From Desulfobacteraceae bacterium (GTDB lineage: Bacteria > Desulfobacterota > Desulfobacteria > Desulfobacterales > Desulfosarcinaceae), in the NCBI GenBank assembly GCA_003599575.1, contig QZKV01000109.1:1-64000 (forward strand): a DNA stretch of 64,000 nucleotides. The letters run 5' to 3'. Within the stretch, counting starts at the first letter, position 1. Each line of letters opens with the position of its first letter. The translations under genes were made by a program, and so were the position numbers. Of this stretch, positions 7,615 through 17,200 are shown piece after piece. The notes beneath the pieces were generated by a model that had not been told where the DNA came from, searched no databases, and was given only the letters and a program-made list of their open reading frames with translations.

Positions 7615-8385
7615 GTGACTATTGTCGTTATGCGCGCTTCTTTCCCGGACCACTTTTCAGCCATATCGGACAATTATGCGCAGTTCAGACCGCGCTATCC
7701 GGAAGTCCTTTTCGGCTATCTCGCGGCAACGACGCCGCAGCGCGACCTTGCCTGGGACTGCGCCACCGGGTCTGGACAAGCCGCCCTGCCCCTGGCGCAA
7801 TTTTTCTCCAGGGTCATCGCCGCCGACGCCAGCGCGCAGCAGGTATCCAAAGCCGCTAAACACCCCCGCGTGCACTACCTTGTGACCTCGGCCGAGGCGA
7901 GCGGGCTTCGCCCCGCATCGATCGACCTGATCACCGTAGCCCAGGCTCTGCATTGGTTCGACCTGCCGCGTTTTTACGCCGAAGTCGAGCGCGTGCTGCG
8001 TCCGGGCGGAGTGCTGGCCGTGTGGAGCTACGGACGACTGCAGGTTGCGCACGAAACAATCCAGACGCTTTTCGATCGCTTCTATGACCACATCATCGGC
8101 CCTTACTGGCCGCCGGAACGCCGGTTTGTCGAGGAAGGCTATCGTTCATTCAATTTCCCCTTCGAAGAGCTTCAGCCGCCTGGCTTTGCCCTGACCGCCG
8201 AGTGGCCGCTGCACCATCTGGCCGGCTATCTGCGCACCTGGTCGGCCACGCAAAAGTTTATGCAAGCGCACGGCACCGACCCTGTCTCCGACCTGCTGCC
8301 GCAACTGGAACGGCACTGGGGCAACCCGCAGTCCCCGCGCATGATATCCTGGCCCATTGCTCTCCGATCGGGCAGGCGACCCTGA
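7615..8385 (+). CDS. Class I SAM-dependent methyltransferase
   Basis: A 256-residue methyltransferase-11-type protein. Motif I is DCATGSGQAALPLA near residues 48-61, followed by the acidic end of strand 2 (VIAADAS), DLITVAQALHWFD (the motif IV region, typical of the UbiE/small-molecule group) and LRPGGVLAVWSY (post-motif). The substrate cannot be inferred. The length is normal and the gene seems complete. I take the GTG at 7615, but an ATG at 7630 is equally possible because no clear ribosome binding site is visible for either. It follows the TIR-PFK gene by 33 nt on the same strand, so cotranscription is possible. Confidence 0.75.
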   Translation: MTIVVMRASFPDHFSAISDNYAQFRPRYPEVLFGYLAATTPQRDLAWDCATGSGQAALPLAQFFSRVIAADASAQQVSKAAKHPRVHYLVTSAEASGLRPASIDLITVAQALHWFDLPRFYAEVERVLRPGGVLAVWSYGRLQVAHETIQTLFDRFYDHIIGPYWPPERRFVEEGYRSFNFPFEELQPPGFALTAEWPLHHLAGYLRTWSATQKFMQAHGTDPVSDLLPQLERHWGNPQSPRMISWPIALRSGRRP

Positions 8386-8409
8386 ACAAAACGTGAATTA
8401 TTCATGTAA

Positions 8410-8847
8410 TTATTTGGGAAGTCGCTTTTTGTCTTCTACGCGTAACTCAAGCACGATTCGGCCCCAACCGCCGCACTCAAGGCCGACATCAAAACAGCCT
8501 GCCCTTTTGAATCTGATTTGGTTTGGATCGGATCCCGCAAGCAGCATTTCACTTGCGCAGAAGACCATCATCAATGCGGAGGTTAGTGAGTAACCGCAAA
8601 CTCTCTTGGGGCATAGTTCGGTCAGTAGGTTGCCAAACCCGTCAAAGTAAAATTTGTCACCAACTAAATGATGACTGTTGCATCCATGGGAATCGACGAC
8701 TTCAAGAATGATCTGTTTATCCAAGAGGCCAAAAGCCTTCGAAAGCACATCCTTGTTTCTTGGGTCCTTCTTGAATTTCCCCATTTCCTCATCCGAAAAT
8801 TTCAAATGCTTTTGGACGAAATCCCATACGTTCTGGTCTAATTCCAT
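8410..8847 (-). CDS. TIGR04076-like conserved hypothetical protein
   Basis: A 145-residue protein. Residues from about 45 onwards resemble the small TIGR04076 family: a strand QIILEVVDSHGC, then VGDKFYFDGFGNLLTELCPKRVC and a C-terminal CGGWGRIVLELRVE, with regularly placed cysteines. The N-terminal 40 residues are a charged helical segment (FVQKHLKFSDEEMGKFKKDP). No enzymatic function is known for the family to my knowledge. No signal peptide or membrane segment is seen. It converges with the methyltransferase gene, ending 25 nt from it. Family assignment is from memory. Confidence 0.65.
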   Translation of the reverse strand: MELDQNVWDFVQKHLKFSDEEMGKFKKDPRNKDVLSKAFGLLDKQIILEVVDSHGCNSHHLVGDKFYFDGFGNLLTELCPKRVCGYSLTSALMMVFCASEMLLAGSDPNQIRFKRAGCFDVGLECGGWGRIVLELRVEDKKRLPK

Positions 8848-8911
8848 TTCTGGTTCTTTCTTTTTGGAGTTACGTAATCACTTCAAGCCTCGGCCCTGGC
8901 TGCGTTCCAAT

Positions 8912-9259
8912 CTATTCGGGGTTTGATCGTAGCGCTTCCAACGCAGTCCTGGCATGGGGTGCAAAGGCGAAAAAGGCCGTTAACGCTTCACATGCATACT
9001 CATCACATCCGGCGCAAGTCGCGTATCCTTTCCGGCTGCAGCATTGCTTTATTTGGCATGTTCGACAGTGTCCGAAAAGACGTCCGCCCGCAGATTTGCA
9101 GCCGTCGCAATTGATATCCCCGGCTGAGAGATTCATGCCCAACATTTTGGACCACCGGGCGGCCACCTTTTCGCGCGCGCCCTGATCATTGGCCTGGGTG
9201 GCCAGGTAGGCCGGGCATTGACTGCATTTCAATCCACAATAGGCCATCATCCGTTCCAT
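8912..9259 (-). CDS. Cysteine-rich DUF3795 protein in the ECF sigma regulon
   Basis: A 115-residue protein of the DUF3795 type: it begins MAYCGLKCSQCPAYLAT and carries further CxxC-like groups (CDGCKS, CRTC, CC, CAGCDEYAC), suggesting zinc or iron-sulfur binding. Function is unknown. I chose the ATG at 9259, because AAGGAGG lies 6-12 nt upstream and the family begins there; a longer reading frame upstream is not supported. About 35 nt upstream is a promoter (9293-9327) nearly identical to the one in front of the ECF sigma factor gene, so this gene is probably a target of that factor. Confidence 0.82.
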   Translation of the reverse strand: MERMMAYCGLKCSQCPAYLATQANDQGAREKVAARWSKMLGMNLSAGDINCDGCKSAGGRLFGHCRTCQIKQCCSRKGYATCAGCDEYACEALTAFFAFAPHARTALEALRSNPE

Positions 9260-9292
9260 CGTTTCCTCCTTAAGGGTGGATGTTTCGTTTTT

Positions 9293-9327
9293 ATACCTGA
9301 TACATTTTCTTGGGTGAATTGTGACAA
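9293..9327 (-). promoter_or_regulatory. ECF-type promoter of the DUF3795 gene
   Basis: Read on the minus strand: TTGTCACAA (9327 to 9319), 14 nt, then TGTATCAGGTAT (9304 to 9293). The same two boxes with the same 14-nt spacing occur upstream of the sigma factor gene (10371-10404), while the spacers and flanks differ. Two boxes conserved at fixed spacing upstream of the regulator and a second gene are the classic sign of an ECF promoter. The expected 5' untranslated leader is about 25 nt and includes the ribosome binding site. Confidence 0.8.
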
Positions 9328-9460
9328 AAAGGACGCGCAAAGGAGAAAGTGAAAATAAAATTGCTTCTATCCCGCCCGAGACGCGCACAACACCACCAAG
9401 GGACATTGCGGAATGAGGCTTTTTTGTCCGCGCCTCTGAGCGATTCTATTTCTTAATATT

Positions 9461-10339
9461 TCAATCCGGGCTGATCAAAGACCGAAAACCTTCACTGACA
9501 AAGGTCGCCTTGATCCATTGTTGAATTGAACCAGGCACCTCGTAAAAGGGATGTTCCCGAAACTGCTGCAATGTCGCCGGAGAGCAAAGCTGATCGAATT
9601 CATGCTGATGCGAGCGGATGACATCTTTTACTTTGCGGACATCTTCGCGATAAAAGATCGTCCGATCGGCTTCGGCAAATCCGGCTTTTATGAAGCCGCC
9701 CATTTTGCGGCTGCAGTGGCACGGATTGTCCGCTTGAATCAATCCGCATTTCTGGGTCATGAAATTGTAAATTCTATTTCGACCACGTGACAGGATTTTA
9801 CGGTAGTTGGCGGGCGACACCTGCAGGATCTCGCTTCCGGTGCTGTCTTTGACATCGAAGATCTCTCCCAGGATAAAGACCAGGCGATGCCTGCGGTCCA
9901 GACACAGCAGCATGGCCGTCCAGCACTTGATTTTGACCTCCTCGACGAGGACCCGGTTGTCGGCCTGCCCGTGATACGCATCATCGGGAATGCGCTCGAT
10001 TGCCCGGGCATGGTCTTCAAAGGACATGTGATTGCGCTCGTTTTTGCGTTGTTTCATATTGATCACGTGGTTGGCCACGATCCGGTACAGCCAGGTTCGA
10101 AAAGCGCCTTTCTGGGGATCGTAGCCGGACAGCTTGGTGACGACCTTGATCAGGATTTCCTGAGTGATATCTTCGGCATCGCTCGGATCCGCCACCATTT
10201 TCAAGGCAATGTTGTAGATCCAGGCCTGATGGCGAAACACCAGTTTTTCCAGATCCGCGCGGCTGCCGTCGAGAATCCGGCCGATCAACCGCCGGTCATC
10301 CTCCGAATGGGTATTCCGCTCTTCGAATGGACTGAACAT
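9461..10339 (-). CDS. ECF-type sigma-70 factor with a C-terminal Cys-containing extension
   Basis: A 292-residue RNA polymerase sigma factor. Region 2 is in residues about 25-95 (NIALKMVADPSDAEDITQEILIKVVTKLSGYDP, then FRTWLYRIVANHVINMKQR), and region 4 in about 130-185 (RRHRLVFILGEIFDVKDSTGSEILQVSPANYRKILSRGRNRIYNFM). There is no region 1 or 3, as in ECF factors. Beyond region 4 lies an extra segment of about 100 residues starting CGLIQADNPCHC, a possible metal or redox switch; no anti-sigma gene is adjacent. The ATG at 10339 is chosen because GGGAGAG precedes it. A promoter matching that of the DUF3795 gene lies about 32 nt upstream (10371-10404), implying autoregulation. Confidence 0.87.
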   Translation of the reverse strand: MFSPFEERNTHSEDDRRLIGRILDGSRADLEKLVFRHQAWIYNIALKMVADPSDAEDITQEILIKVVTKLSGYDPQKGAFRTWLYRIVANHVINMKQRKNERNHMSFEDHARAIERIPDDAYHGQADNRVLVEEVKIKCWTAMLLCLDRRHRLVFILGEIFDVKDSTGSEILQVSPANYRKILSRGRNRIYNFMTQKCGLIQADNPCHCSRKMGGFIKAGFAEADRTIFYREDVRKVKDVIRSHQHEFDQLCSPATLQQFREHPFYEVPGSIQQWIKATFVSEGFRSLISPD

Positions 10340-10370
10340 AGTCTCTCCCGCAAATGTCGAACTTGATTTG

Positions 10371-10404
10371 ATACTGATACACCATTTCGGCCGGTTTGTG
10401 ACAA
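10371..10404 (-). promoter_or_regulatory. Autoregulatory ECF promoter of the sigma factor gene
   Basis: On the minus strand TTGTCACAA (10404 to 10396) is followed after 14 nt by TGTATCAGTAT (10381 to 10371). It matches the promoter at 9293-9327 in both boxes and in spacing. The position gives a leader of about 25 nt before the sigma factor start codon. Confidence 0.8.
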
Positions 10405-10716
10405 GATAGAACGCTTCAGGCTGCATCTTCGAAGGCCCAAAGCTTGACATGCCATTGCAATTACGTCTAATTTGCCGATAGTTCCAGCTTGAAAGCAGGC
10501 ATCCGGAATCAAAAATCCGACGGCGACTTCAGACGTTCCCGTGAGGCCCTCTTTAGCCTGGGGACGGCAGGCCCACCGCCGCCAGTTGCACGTCGGCCGG
10601 ATCAAGCGTTCCACATGCGGGCTCCTTCATCATTGAGGCGGCTGATATCTGTTGGCCATCTAACGGATGAGGGCGCAGAGATAAGTAAGCCATAACTACA
10701 ACCTCATGGAGGCGGT

Positions 10717-12144
10717 ATGCATTTGCCGGAAACCGGTCATAAAAAAGAAGAAATTTTCGGGAAGCTCGACGAATACACGTCCAAAGACGTGGATGGGTCG
10801 TCGGGGCGGATATTCGGATATGTCTTCGACCCGGGCAGCGACATCCTGGAATTTGCCAAGCAGGTCTATGCGCGGTTTTTATCGGCCAACGCCCTGGACT
10901 TCACGGTGTATCCCAGCGTGCTCAAATTCGAAAACGATCTTGTGGCGATCATGCGAAGCCACCTGGGCGGCGATGATGAGGTGGTCGGCAACTTCACCTC
11001 CGGCGGTACGGAAAGCATTCTCCTGGCCGTCAAGGCGGCACGGGATTACTACCGCCAGCAGCGGCCGGACATCGAACGTCCCGAAATGATCCTGCCGAGC
11101 AGCGCCCATGCGGCGTTTCACAAGGCCGCGCATTACTTCGGCATCCACACCGTCACCGTGCCCGTGCTTCCAAACTTCAAGGCCGATGTGGAAAAAACAA
11201 GGCGCAGCATCACTGAAAATACCATTATCATGGCCGGTTCCGCCCCTTCCTATACCCAGGGCGTGATCGACCCGATCGCGGAATTGTCCGAACTGGCCGG
11301 CGCGCACGACATCTGGTTTCACACCGATGCCTGCATGGGCGGCTTTCTGCTGCCCTATTTCAAACGCCTGGGCCGGCCGGTTGCGGATTTCGATTTCTCG
11401 CTGCGCAACGTTCGTTCCCTGTCCGTGGACCTGCACAAATATGCTTATACCCCCAAGGGGGCGTCCATGGTCCTGTACAGAAATGCCGGCCTCAGGCGCC
11501 ACCAGATGTTCGCCTTTACCCGCTGGCTCGGGTACACGATGATCAATCCCACTATTCAGAGCACCAAAAGCCTTGGCCCGCTGGCCGCCGCCTGGGCCGT
11601 ACTCCATTATGCGGGCGACGCCACTTACCTCGACTTCGCACGCAAAAAACTGCAGGCGGTTCAGGAAATCAAGGCCGGCATCGAACAAATTCCCGAACTT
11701 TATTTGCTGGCCGAACCCGAGATGACGCTCTTGTCGTTCAGCTCGAAAACAGTCAACATCTTTCACATCATTGACGAGATGAACCAGAAAGGCTGGTATA
11801 TCCAACCCTCTTTTTCCTTCCAGGGTGTGCCGGCCAACATTCATCTATCGATCAATCTGTCCAATGTCGGCAAGACCGGGCTCTTTCTTTCCGACCTGAA
11901 GCAGTGTGTCGAAAAAGCCAAGGCGCTCCCCAGCGGAGAACTTCTTCGCGTGGTCAGTAAAATGATCGAAAAAGAAGGCGCGGAGATCCTGAACCAGGCC
12001 GGAAGCCTGATGGCGATCGCCGGCATGCAAAAAGGCGGCGTGCCCGAACGCATGGCGCCGATCAACGAAGTACTCGACGCCCTGCCGCCGGAATGGCGGG
12101 AGAAGATTCTGCTCGAGGTGACCAACAGCTTTTTCCAGCCGTAG
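10717..12144 (+). CDS. PLP-dependent decarboxylase/lyase (sphingosine-phosphate-lyase/glutamate-decarboxylase fold)
   Basis: A 475-residue fold-type I PLP enzyme of group II decarboxylases. SGGTES (95-100) binds the phosphate, His131 should stack on the ring, HTDAC (202-206) carries the Asp that contacts the pyridine nitrogen, and Lys241 in SVDLHKYAYTPKG is the Schiff-base lysine. The sequence around Lys241 resembles sphingosine-1-phosphate lyase more than classical GadB. About 80 extra residues follow the usual end. GGAGG lies 5 nt before the ATG. The GltS-like transporter gene begins 40 nt downstream, suggesting that the substrate is an acidic amino acid or a derivative imported by that transporter (inference). 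The exact reaction cannot be fixed from sequence. Confidence 0.78.
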   Translation: MHLPETGHKKEEIFGKLDEYTSKDVDGSSGRIFGYVFDPGSDILEFAKQVYARFLSANALDFTVYPSVLKFENDLVAIMRSHLGGDDEVVGNFTSGGTESILLAVKAARDYYRQQRPDIERPEMILPSSAHAAFHKAAHYFGIHTVTVPVLPNFKADVEKTRRSITENTIIMAGSAPSYTQGVIDPIAELSELAGAHDIWFHTDACMGGFLLPYFKRLGRPVADFDFSLRNVRSLSVDLHKYAYTPKGASMVLYRNAGLRRHQMFAFTRWLGYTMINPTIQSTKSLGPLAAAWAVLHYAGDATYLDFARKKLQAVQEIKAGIEQIPELYLLAEPEMTLLSFSSKTVNIFHIIDEMNQKGWYIQPSFSFQGVPANIHLSINLSNVGKTGLFLSDLKQCVEKAKALPSGELLRVVSKMIEKEGAEILNQAGSLMAIAGMQKGGVPERMAPINEVLDALPPEWREKILLEVTNSFFQP

Positions 12145-12184
12145 ATGCCATCCAACAGCCGTCCGGCAGAAAGGCAGGAACACC

Positions 12185-13560
12185 GTGACCGCTCCATTTC
12201 CGTTCGAAGTGATGGTGTCGTTTGGCGTTTTATCCGTTCTGCTGCTGCTGGGGGTATTTCTGCGGGCGTGGCTGGGCTTTTTTCAGAAGCTGCTGTTTCC
12301 GGCCAGCCTGATCGGGGGCATCGCCGGGCTGGTCCTTGCAAATACGGGAATTCTGCCGCTCGATAAGGATATGATCCAGGCGTTTGCCTATCATCTGTTC
12401 AACATCTCTTTTATATCCGTGGGATTGACGCCCACCGAGTTCCAACCCAAAACCGGAAGCAAAGAAAGTGCGATTCTTAAAGGCTCGCTGTGGATGGCGG
12501 CCCTGCAGGCTGTGACCTTCTCCCTCCAGGCGCTGGTAGGCGGCATCTTTGTGCTCTTGTTCGTGGGCATCGGCTGGGAGTTGTTTCCGACGTTCGGTTT
12601 TCTTCTGCCCCTTGCGTTCAACGAAGGTCCCGGCCAGGCCCTTTCAATCGGGAAAAGCTGGGAAGCGTTCGGATTTGCCGAAGCCTCCACCATCGGTTTG
12701 ACCCTGGCCAGCCTCGGATTTTTCTTTGCCTTCTTTGTAGGGGTGCCCTTGGCCAATCGGGGGATCAAAAGAGAGAATACCGCCAAACGGCCCCCAGCCG
12801 CTTTTTTAGGCACGGCATTTTGCCCCCGGGCGAAGTCCGGCAGAGCGCCGGCGGCCTTACCACCCACAGCGCCAACATCGAATGCCTGGCCTTTCACTTC
12901 GCCCAGATCGGCCTCATCTACCTGCTGACCTATTTCCTGATCAACCTGCTGTCCGAAATGGTCCCGCCCGATGTGGCGCATATCCTGTGGGGATTTTTTT
13001 TTCTTTTCGGACTGGCTACAGCCATCCTGGTGCGGCTGCTGGTGCAAGCCACCCCCTTTCACCACCTGCTGGATGCGCCCCTGCAACGTCGGATCACCGG
13101 CTGGTCCGTCGATTATCTCATTGTGGCCACCGGCTGCGCGATCGAGTTGCTGGTGGTATGGCAATACACGCTGCCGATTCTGTCCATGGCGTTTGCCGGC
13201 GGCCTTTTGACCACGCTGGTGGTCATGGTCCTGGGAAATCGGCTGGACGACTACCGGTTGGAACGGACCATGGCCATCTATGGCGTTGTCACCGGGACCG
13301 TCTCCTCGGGACTGCTTCTGCTGCGCATCGTCGATCCGGAGTTCAAGAGCCCCGCCGCCCGGGAGATCGGATTCATGAATGTCTTTGCCGTCCCGATCGT
13401 CGGGGGGCTTACTTTTTTCTTGAATGTGCCCATCTGGTGGCAATGGGGGCTGTTGAAAACCTGCCTGGTCCTTCTGGCGGTTTTTCTGCTGTCCTTTGTT
13501 CTGCTCTTCAACCGCCGCTTGTGGGGCCGAAGATCCGATGAACACCATCAGAGCCGATGA
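12185..13560 (+). pseudogene. GltS-like sodium/glutamate symporter, interrupted by one frameshift
   Basis: Two overlapping reading frames together encode one polytopic membrane protein of about 457 residues. The first part (GTG at 12185, ribosome binding site AGGCAGGA) gives about 210 residues with hydrophobic helices and the GltS-like loop FNEGPGQALSIGKSWEAFGF. The second part continues in the -1 frame with LTTHSANIECLAFHFAQIGL and six or more further helices to the TGA at 13558. The switch must lie between about 12780 and 12850, near runs of T (12802-12807, 12818-12821) and C (12823-12827). It may be a true mutation or a homopolymer sequencing error. GltS exchanges glutamate with sodium; pairing with the upstream PLP enzyme suggests uptake of its substrate. 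Confidence 0.75.
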
Positions 13561-14282
13561 AGCCATGGTGTTGGCGTGTTGGGGACAAACCAGCCGGACC
13601 CGCCAACGTAGTTTGGCGACTTACCCCGATGTTTTATTGGCGTTTTTATGGCCTTATAAAAAAAATATATTGTAATTTTTAAATCCTTCCAATAAACAAA
13701 TTTCATTTCAAATGAATAAATCAAATTCATTCTCGTCCTCAACCAAGCTGAACAAACTCGGAAAGATTTTCAGCATGGTATCCGAAACGAACAACCGGTC
13801 GTCCGAATCTATCAAGTCACGGATAAAGACGTTCGGCGTTCCATCTGCGCGAATACCGCTGAAGCCTGCTACACGCTCAGGCGCAGCGCCTGGTCATGCG
13901 CTCAGGTCGTTGCGTATCCAGGTCGATCCCCTGACCATCAAGAGGCTGCCGATCCAGTCCAGCACTATCGCAAGTCCCCTACCCATTGATCCTATACAGA
14001 GGTCTAGTGATCACGTGGCGCACCAGTTCGCAAAGGTATCCGGCTCAAGATATCGCTCGGCTCACGGGCTCGACTGCGCGAGTCTAGCCATTTGATGTAA
14101 CTCATAGAATAAGATCTGCTCGCTGCTCCATTTACTGACGCTTGGCTGCCGAATAACCATTCAGGCCAGGATGGTTTTCGTGCCGATCCGACCGGGAAAC
14201 TCAGGGATCGTTCTTCCCGGCCTTGCGCATTCATTTGAGGCCGTTCAACTGAGGATAAAATGCTTGTCCAAAGGAGGGTACT
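13561..14282. other. Intergenic region without recognised gene
   Basis: About 720 nt separate the transporter from the formate dehydrogenase operon. A short AT-rich stretch (13650-13720) is followed by DNA of ordinary composition. Short open frames exist on both strands but none resembles a protein I know, and none has a convincing ribosome binding site. The promoter of the formate dehydrogenase operon should lie towards the right end; I could not assign it. Confidence 0.4.
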
Positions 14283-17200
14283 ATGGGGGTATCGAGAAGA
14301 GATTTTTTAAAGATCTCAGGTAGTTCATTGCTCGTGGGGCCTATGCTCACTCCTACGCCGGCCTGCGCGCACGCGCCGGAGATCAAGATAGCCGACGCCG
14401 TAAGGACGACCACCATCTGTCCCTATTGTTCGGTGGGCTGCGGCATGGTGGTCCATACCAAAAACGGCAAGGTGGTGAACGTTGACGGCGATGTTGAGCA
14501 CCCTATCAACGAAGGGGCGCTCTGCTCCAAGGGATCATCGGTCAAATCCCTGGCGGACAACCCCCTGCGGATCACCAAGCCCATGTACCGCGCGCCGGGC
14601 GCGACGCAGTGGACAACGATGACCTGGGACGAGGCGCTGGACAAAATCGCCCGCAACGTAAAGGCTTCCCGTGACAAGTCGTTCAAGACCACCTCGACGG
14701 CGAAGGTAAAAGAAAAACTGCCCGACGGCACCGAACAGCTGGTCGAAAAGGAATTCACGGTCAATCGGACCGATGCCATCGCCCACGTGGGCAGCGCGGC
14801 GCTCGACAACGAAGAGTGCTACCTGCTCCAGAAGCTCGTCCGCTCATGGGGCCTGGTGTATGTCGAACACCAGGCACGGATCTGACACTCCGCGACGGTA
14901 GCGGCTCTGGCAGAGTCGTTCGGACGCGGTGCAATGACCAATCACTGGATCGATCTGAAGAACGCGGATGTTATTCTCGTCATGGGGGCCAACCCAGCTT
15001 CAAACCACCCCATCTCCATGAAATGGATCATGCGGGCCAAGCGGGCCGGCGCCAAGCTCCTGGTGGTAGACCCGCGCTTGACCAAAACGGCCTCGAAAGC
15101 CGATGTGTATGCCCCTCTCCGGTCGGGTACGGACATCGCCTTTCTGGGCGGCATGATCAAGTACATTATCGAGAACAACCTTTACCAACGCGAGTATGTG
15201 GCTCATTATACGAATGCATCCTTCCTGGTGAACCCCGACTTCAAAGGGCCGGGGGAGTTGGAAGGCCTGTTCTCGGGCTACGATGAAAAGGGGCGCAAGT
15301 ACGATAAAAAGTCCTGGACCTACCAGATGGGCGAGGACGGCACGCCGGTGAAAGACATATCGCTGGAGAGCCCAAACTGCGTGTTCCAGCTCATGCGGCA
15401 GCATTACTCACGCTACACGCTGGACACCGTCTCGTCCATCACCGGAACGCCCAAGGACAAACTCGAAGAGGTTTACAGGATCTACGGCTCCACGGGCCGG
15501 CCGGATCGCGTGGGCACCGAATGCTATGCCATGGGCTGGACGCAGCACACCGTCGGCACCCAGAACATCCGCACCATGGCGATCATCCAACTTTTGCTGG
15601 GCAATATCGGCATGGCCGGCGGCGGCGTGAACGCCATGCGCGGGGAGTCGAACGTACAGGGGTCCACGGATCACGGCATTTTGTTTCACATCCTGCCCGG
15701 CTACCTGCCGGTGCCGCGGGCCTCCTGGGCCGACCTGGCGACGTATATCGAAAAGAACACACCCAGGACCAATGAACCGCGCAGCGTGAACTGGTGGTCC
15801 AACCGGGGCAAGTATCTTGTCAGCTATCTCAAGGCGATCTATGGCGATGCGGCATACAAAGGAAATGACTTCGGTTATGCCTTCCTGCCCAAGCTGGACG
15901 AGGGCATGAACGCTTCGTGGCTGGTGCTTTTCGACAAGATGCTCCAGGGTCAGTTCGAAGGGTTCTTTGCCTGGGGCCAAAACCCGGCCTGCTCGGGTTC
16001 GAACGCCGGCAAAGTGCGCAATGCCCTTTCCAAACTCAAATGGATGGTGAATGTCAACCTCTTCGACAACGAAACCGGCTCTTTCTGGAAGGGGCCGGGC
16101 GTCGATCCCAAGGAGATTCAGACCGAGGTCTTCCTTCTACCCTGCGCCTCGTCCATGGAGAAGGAAGGCAGCATCACCAACTCCGGACGCTGGGCCCAAT
16201 GGCGCTACAAGGCTGTCGAGCCGCTCAGCGGGACATTACCGGACGCAGAGATCATGAATGAGCTGTTCTTCCGTGTAAAGGCCCTGTACACGAAAGAGGG
16301 CGGCCAATTCCCCGAGCCGATCGTGAACCTCACCTGGAACTACGGCGAGCGCGATGCGGCCGGCAAGGTCAAGCACGTGGACATCCACAGCGTGGCCAAG
16401 GAGATCAACGGCTATTACCTTGAGGACGTATACGATACCAAAGCCGACCCACCCAAACTGCTCGGCAAGAAGGGCGACCTTTGCGCGGGTTTCGCGCTGC
16501 TTCAAGCCGACGGCAGTACCTCGTCCGGTAACTGGATCTACTCGCAAAGTTATACCCATAAGGAAGGCAAGATCATCAACATGATGGCCCGGCGCGGCAA
16601 GAAAGACCCGACCGGACTGGGTTTGTATCCCGAATGGACCTGGGCATGGCCGGTCAACCGCAGGATCATCTACAACCGCGCTTCCGTGGACCGCCAGGGC
16701 AATCCCTGGAACCCGAAAAAAGCTGTGGTCAAGTGGGACTCAGCAAAAGGAGCCTGGGTGGGCGACGTGCCGGATGGGCCGGCGCCGCCCATGGGCGACA
16801 CCGGCAAGCTGCCCTTCATCATGATGGCCAGCGGCGTAGCCTCGCTGTTCGGTCCGGGGCTGGCCGACGGGCCCTTCCCCGAACACTATGAGGCGCTGGA
16901 AAGTCCGCTTAAAGAAAACATGCTTTCCAAACAGCGCATCAATCCGGCCGTCAAAATATTCGACGGCCAGCAGGACGGATTCTATTTCGCCGACGCGCGT
17001 TTTCCCTTGGTGGCGACCACCTACCGTGTAACCGAGCATTGGCAGACCGGTGTTATGACCCGTCACACGCCATGGTTGCTCGAGATGATGCCGCAGTTGT
17101 TCGTTGAGATGAGCAGAGAACTGGCATCGGAAAAGGGCATCCGCAGCGGTCAACGGGTAAAGGTCCGATCCGGACGCGGCGAGGTCTCCGGCGTTGCGGT

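Noticed and set aside
12780-12850. Programmed -1 frameshift producing a full GltS-like protein
   Set aside because: No slippery heptamer of the X XXY YYZ type and no obvious downstream pseudoknot were found; mutation or homopolymer error is simpler.
13712-14095. 127-residue plus-strand frame before the formate dehydrogenase operon
   Set aside because: Low-complexity translation, no ribosome binding site and no similarity that I can recognise.
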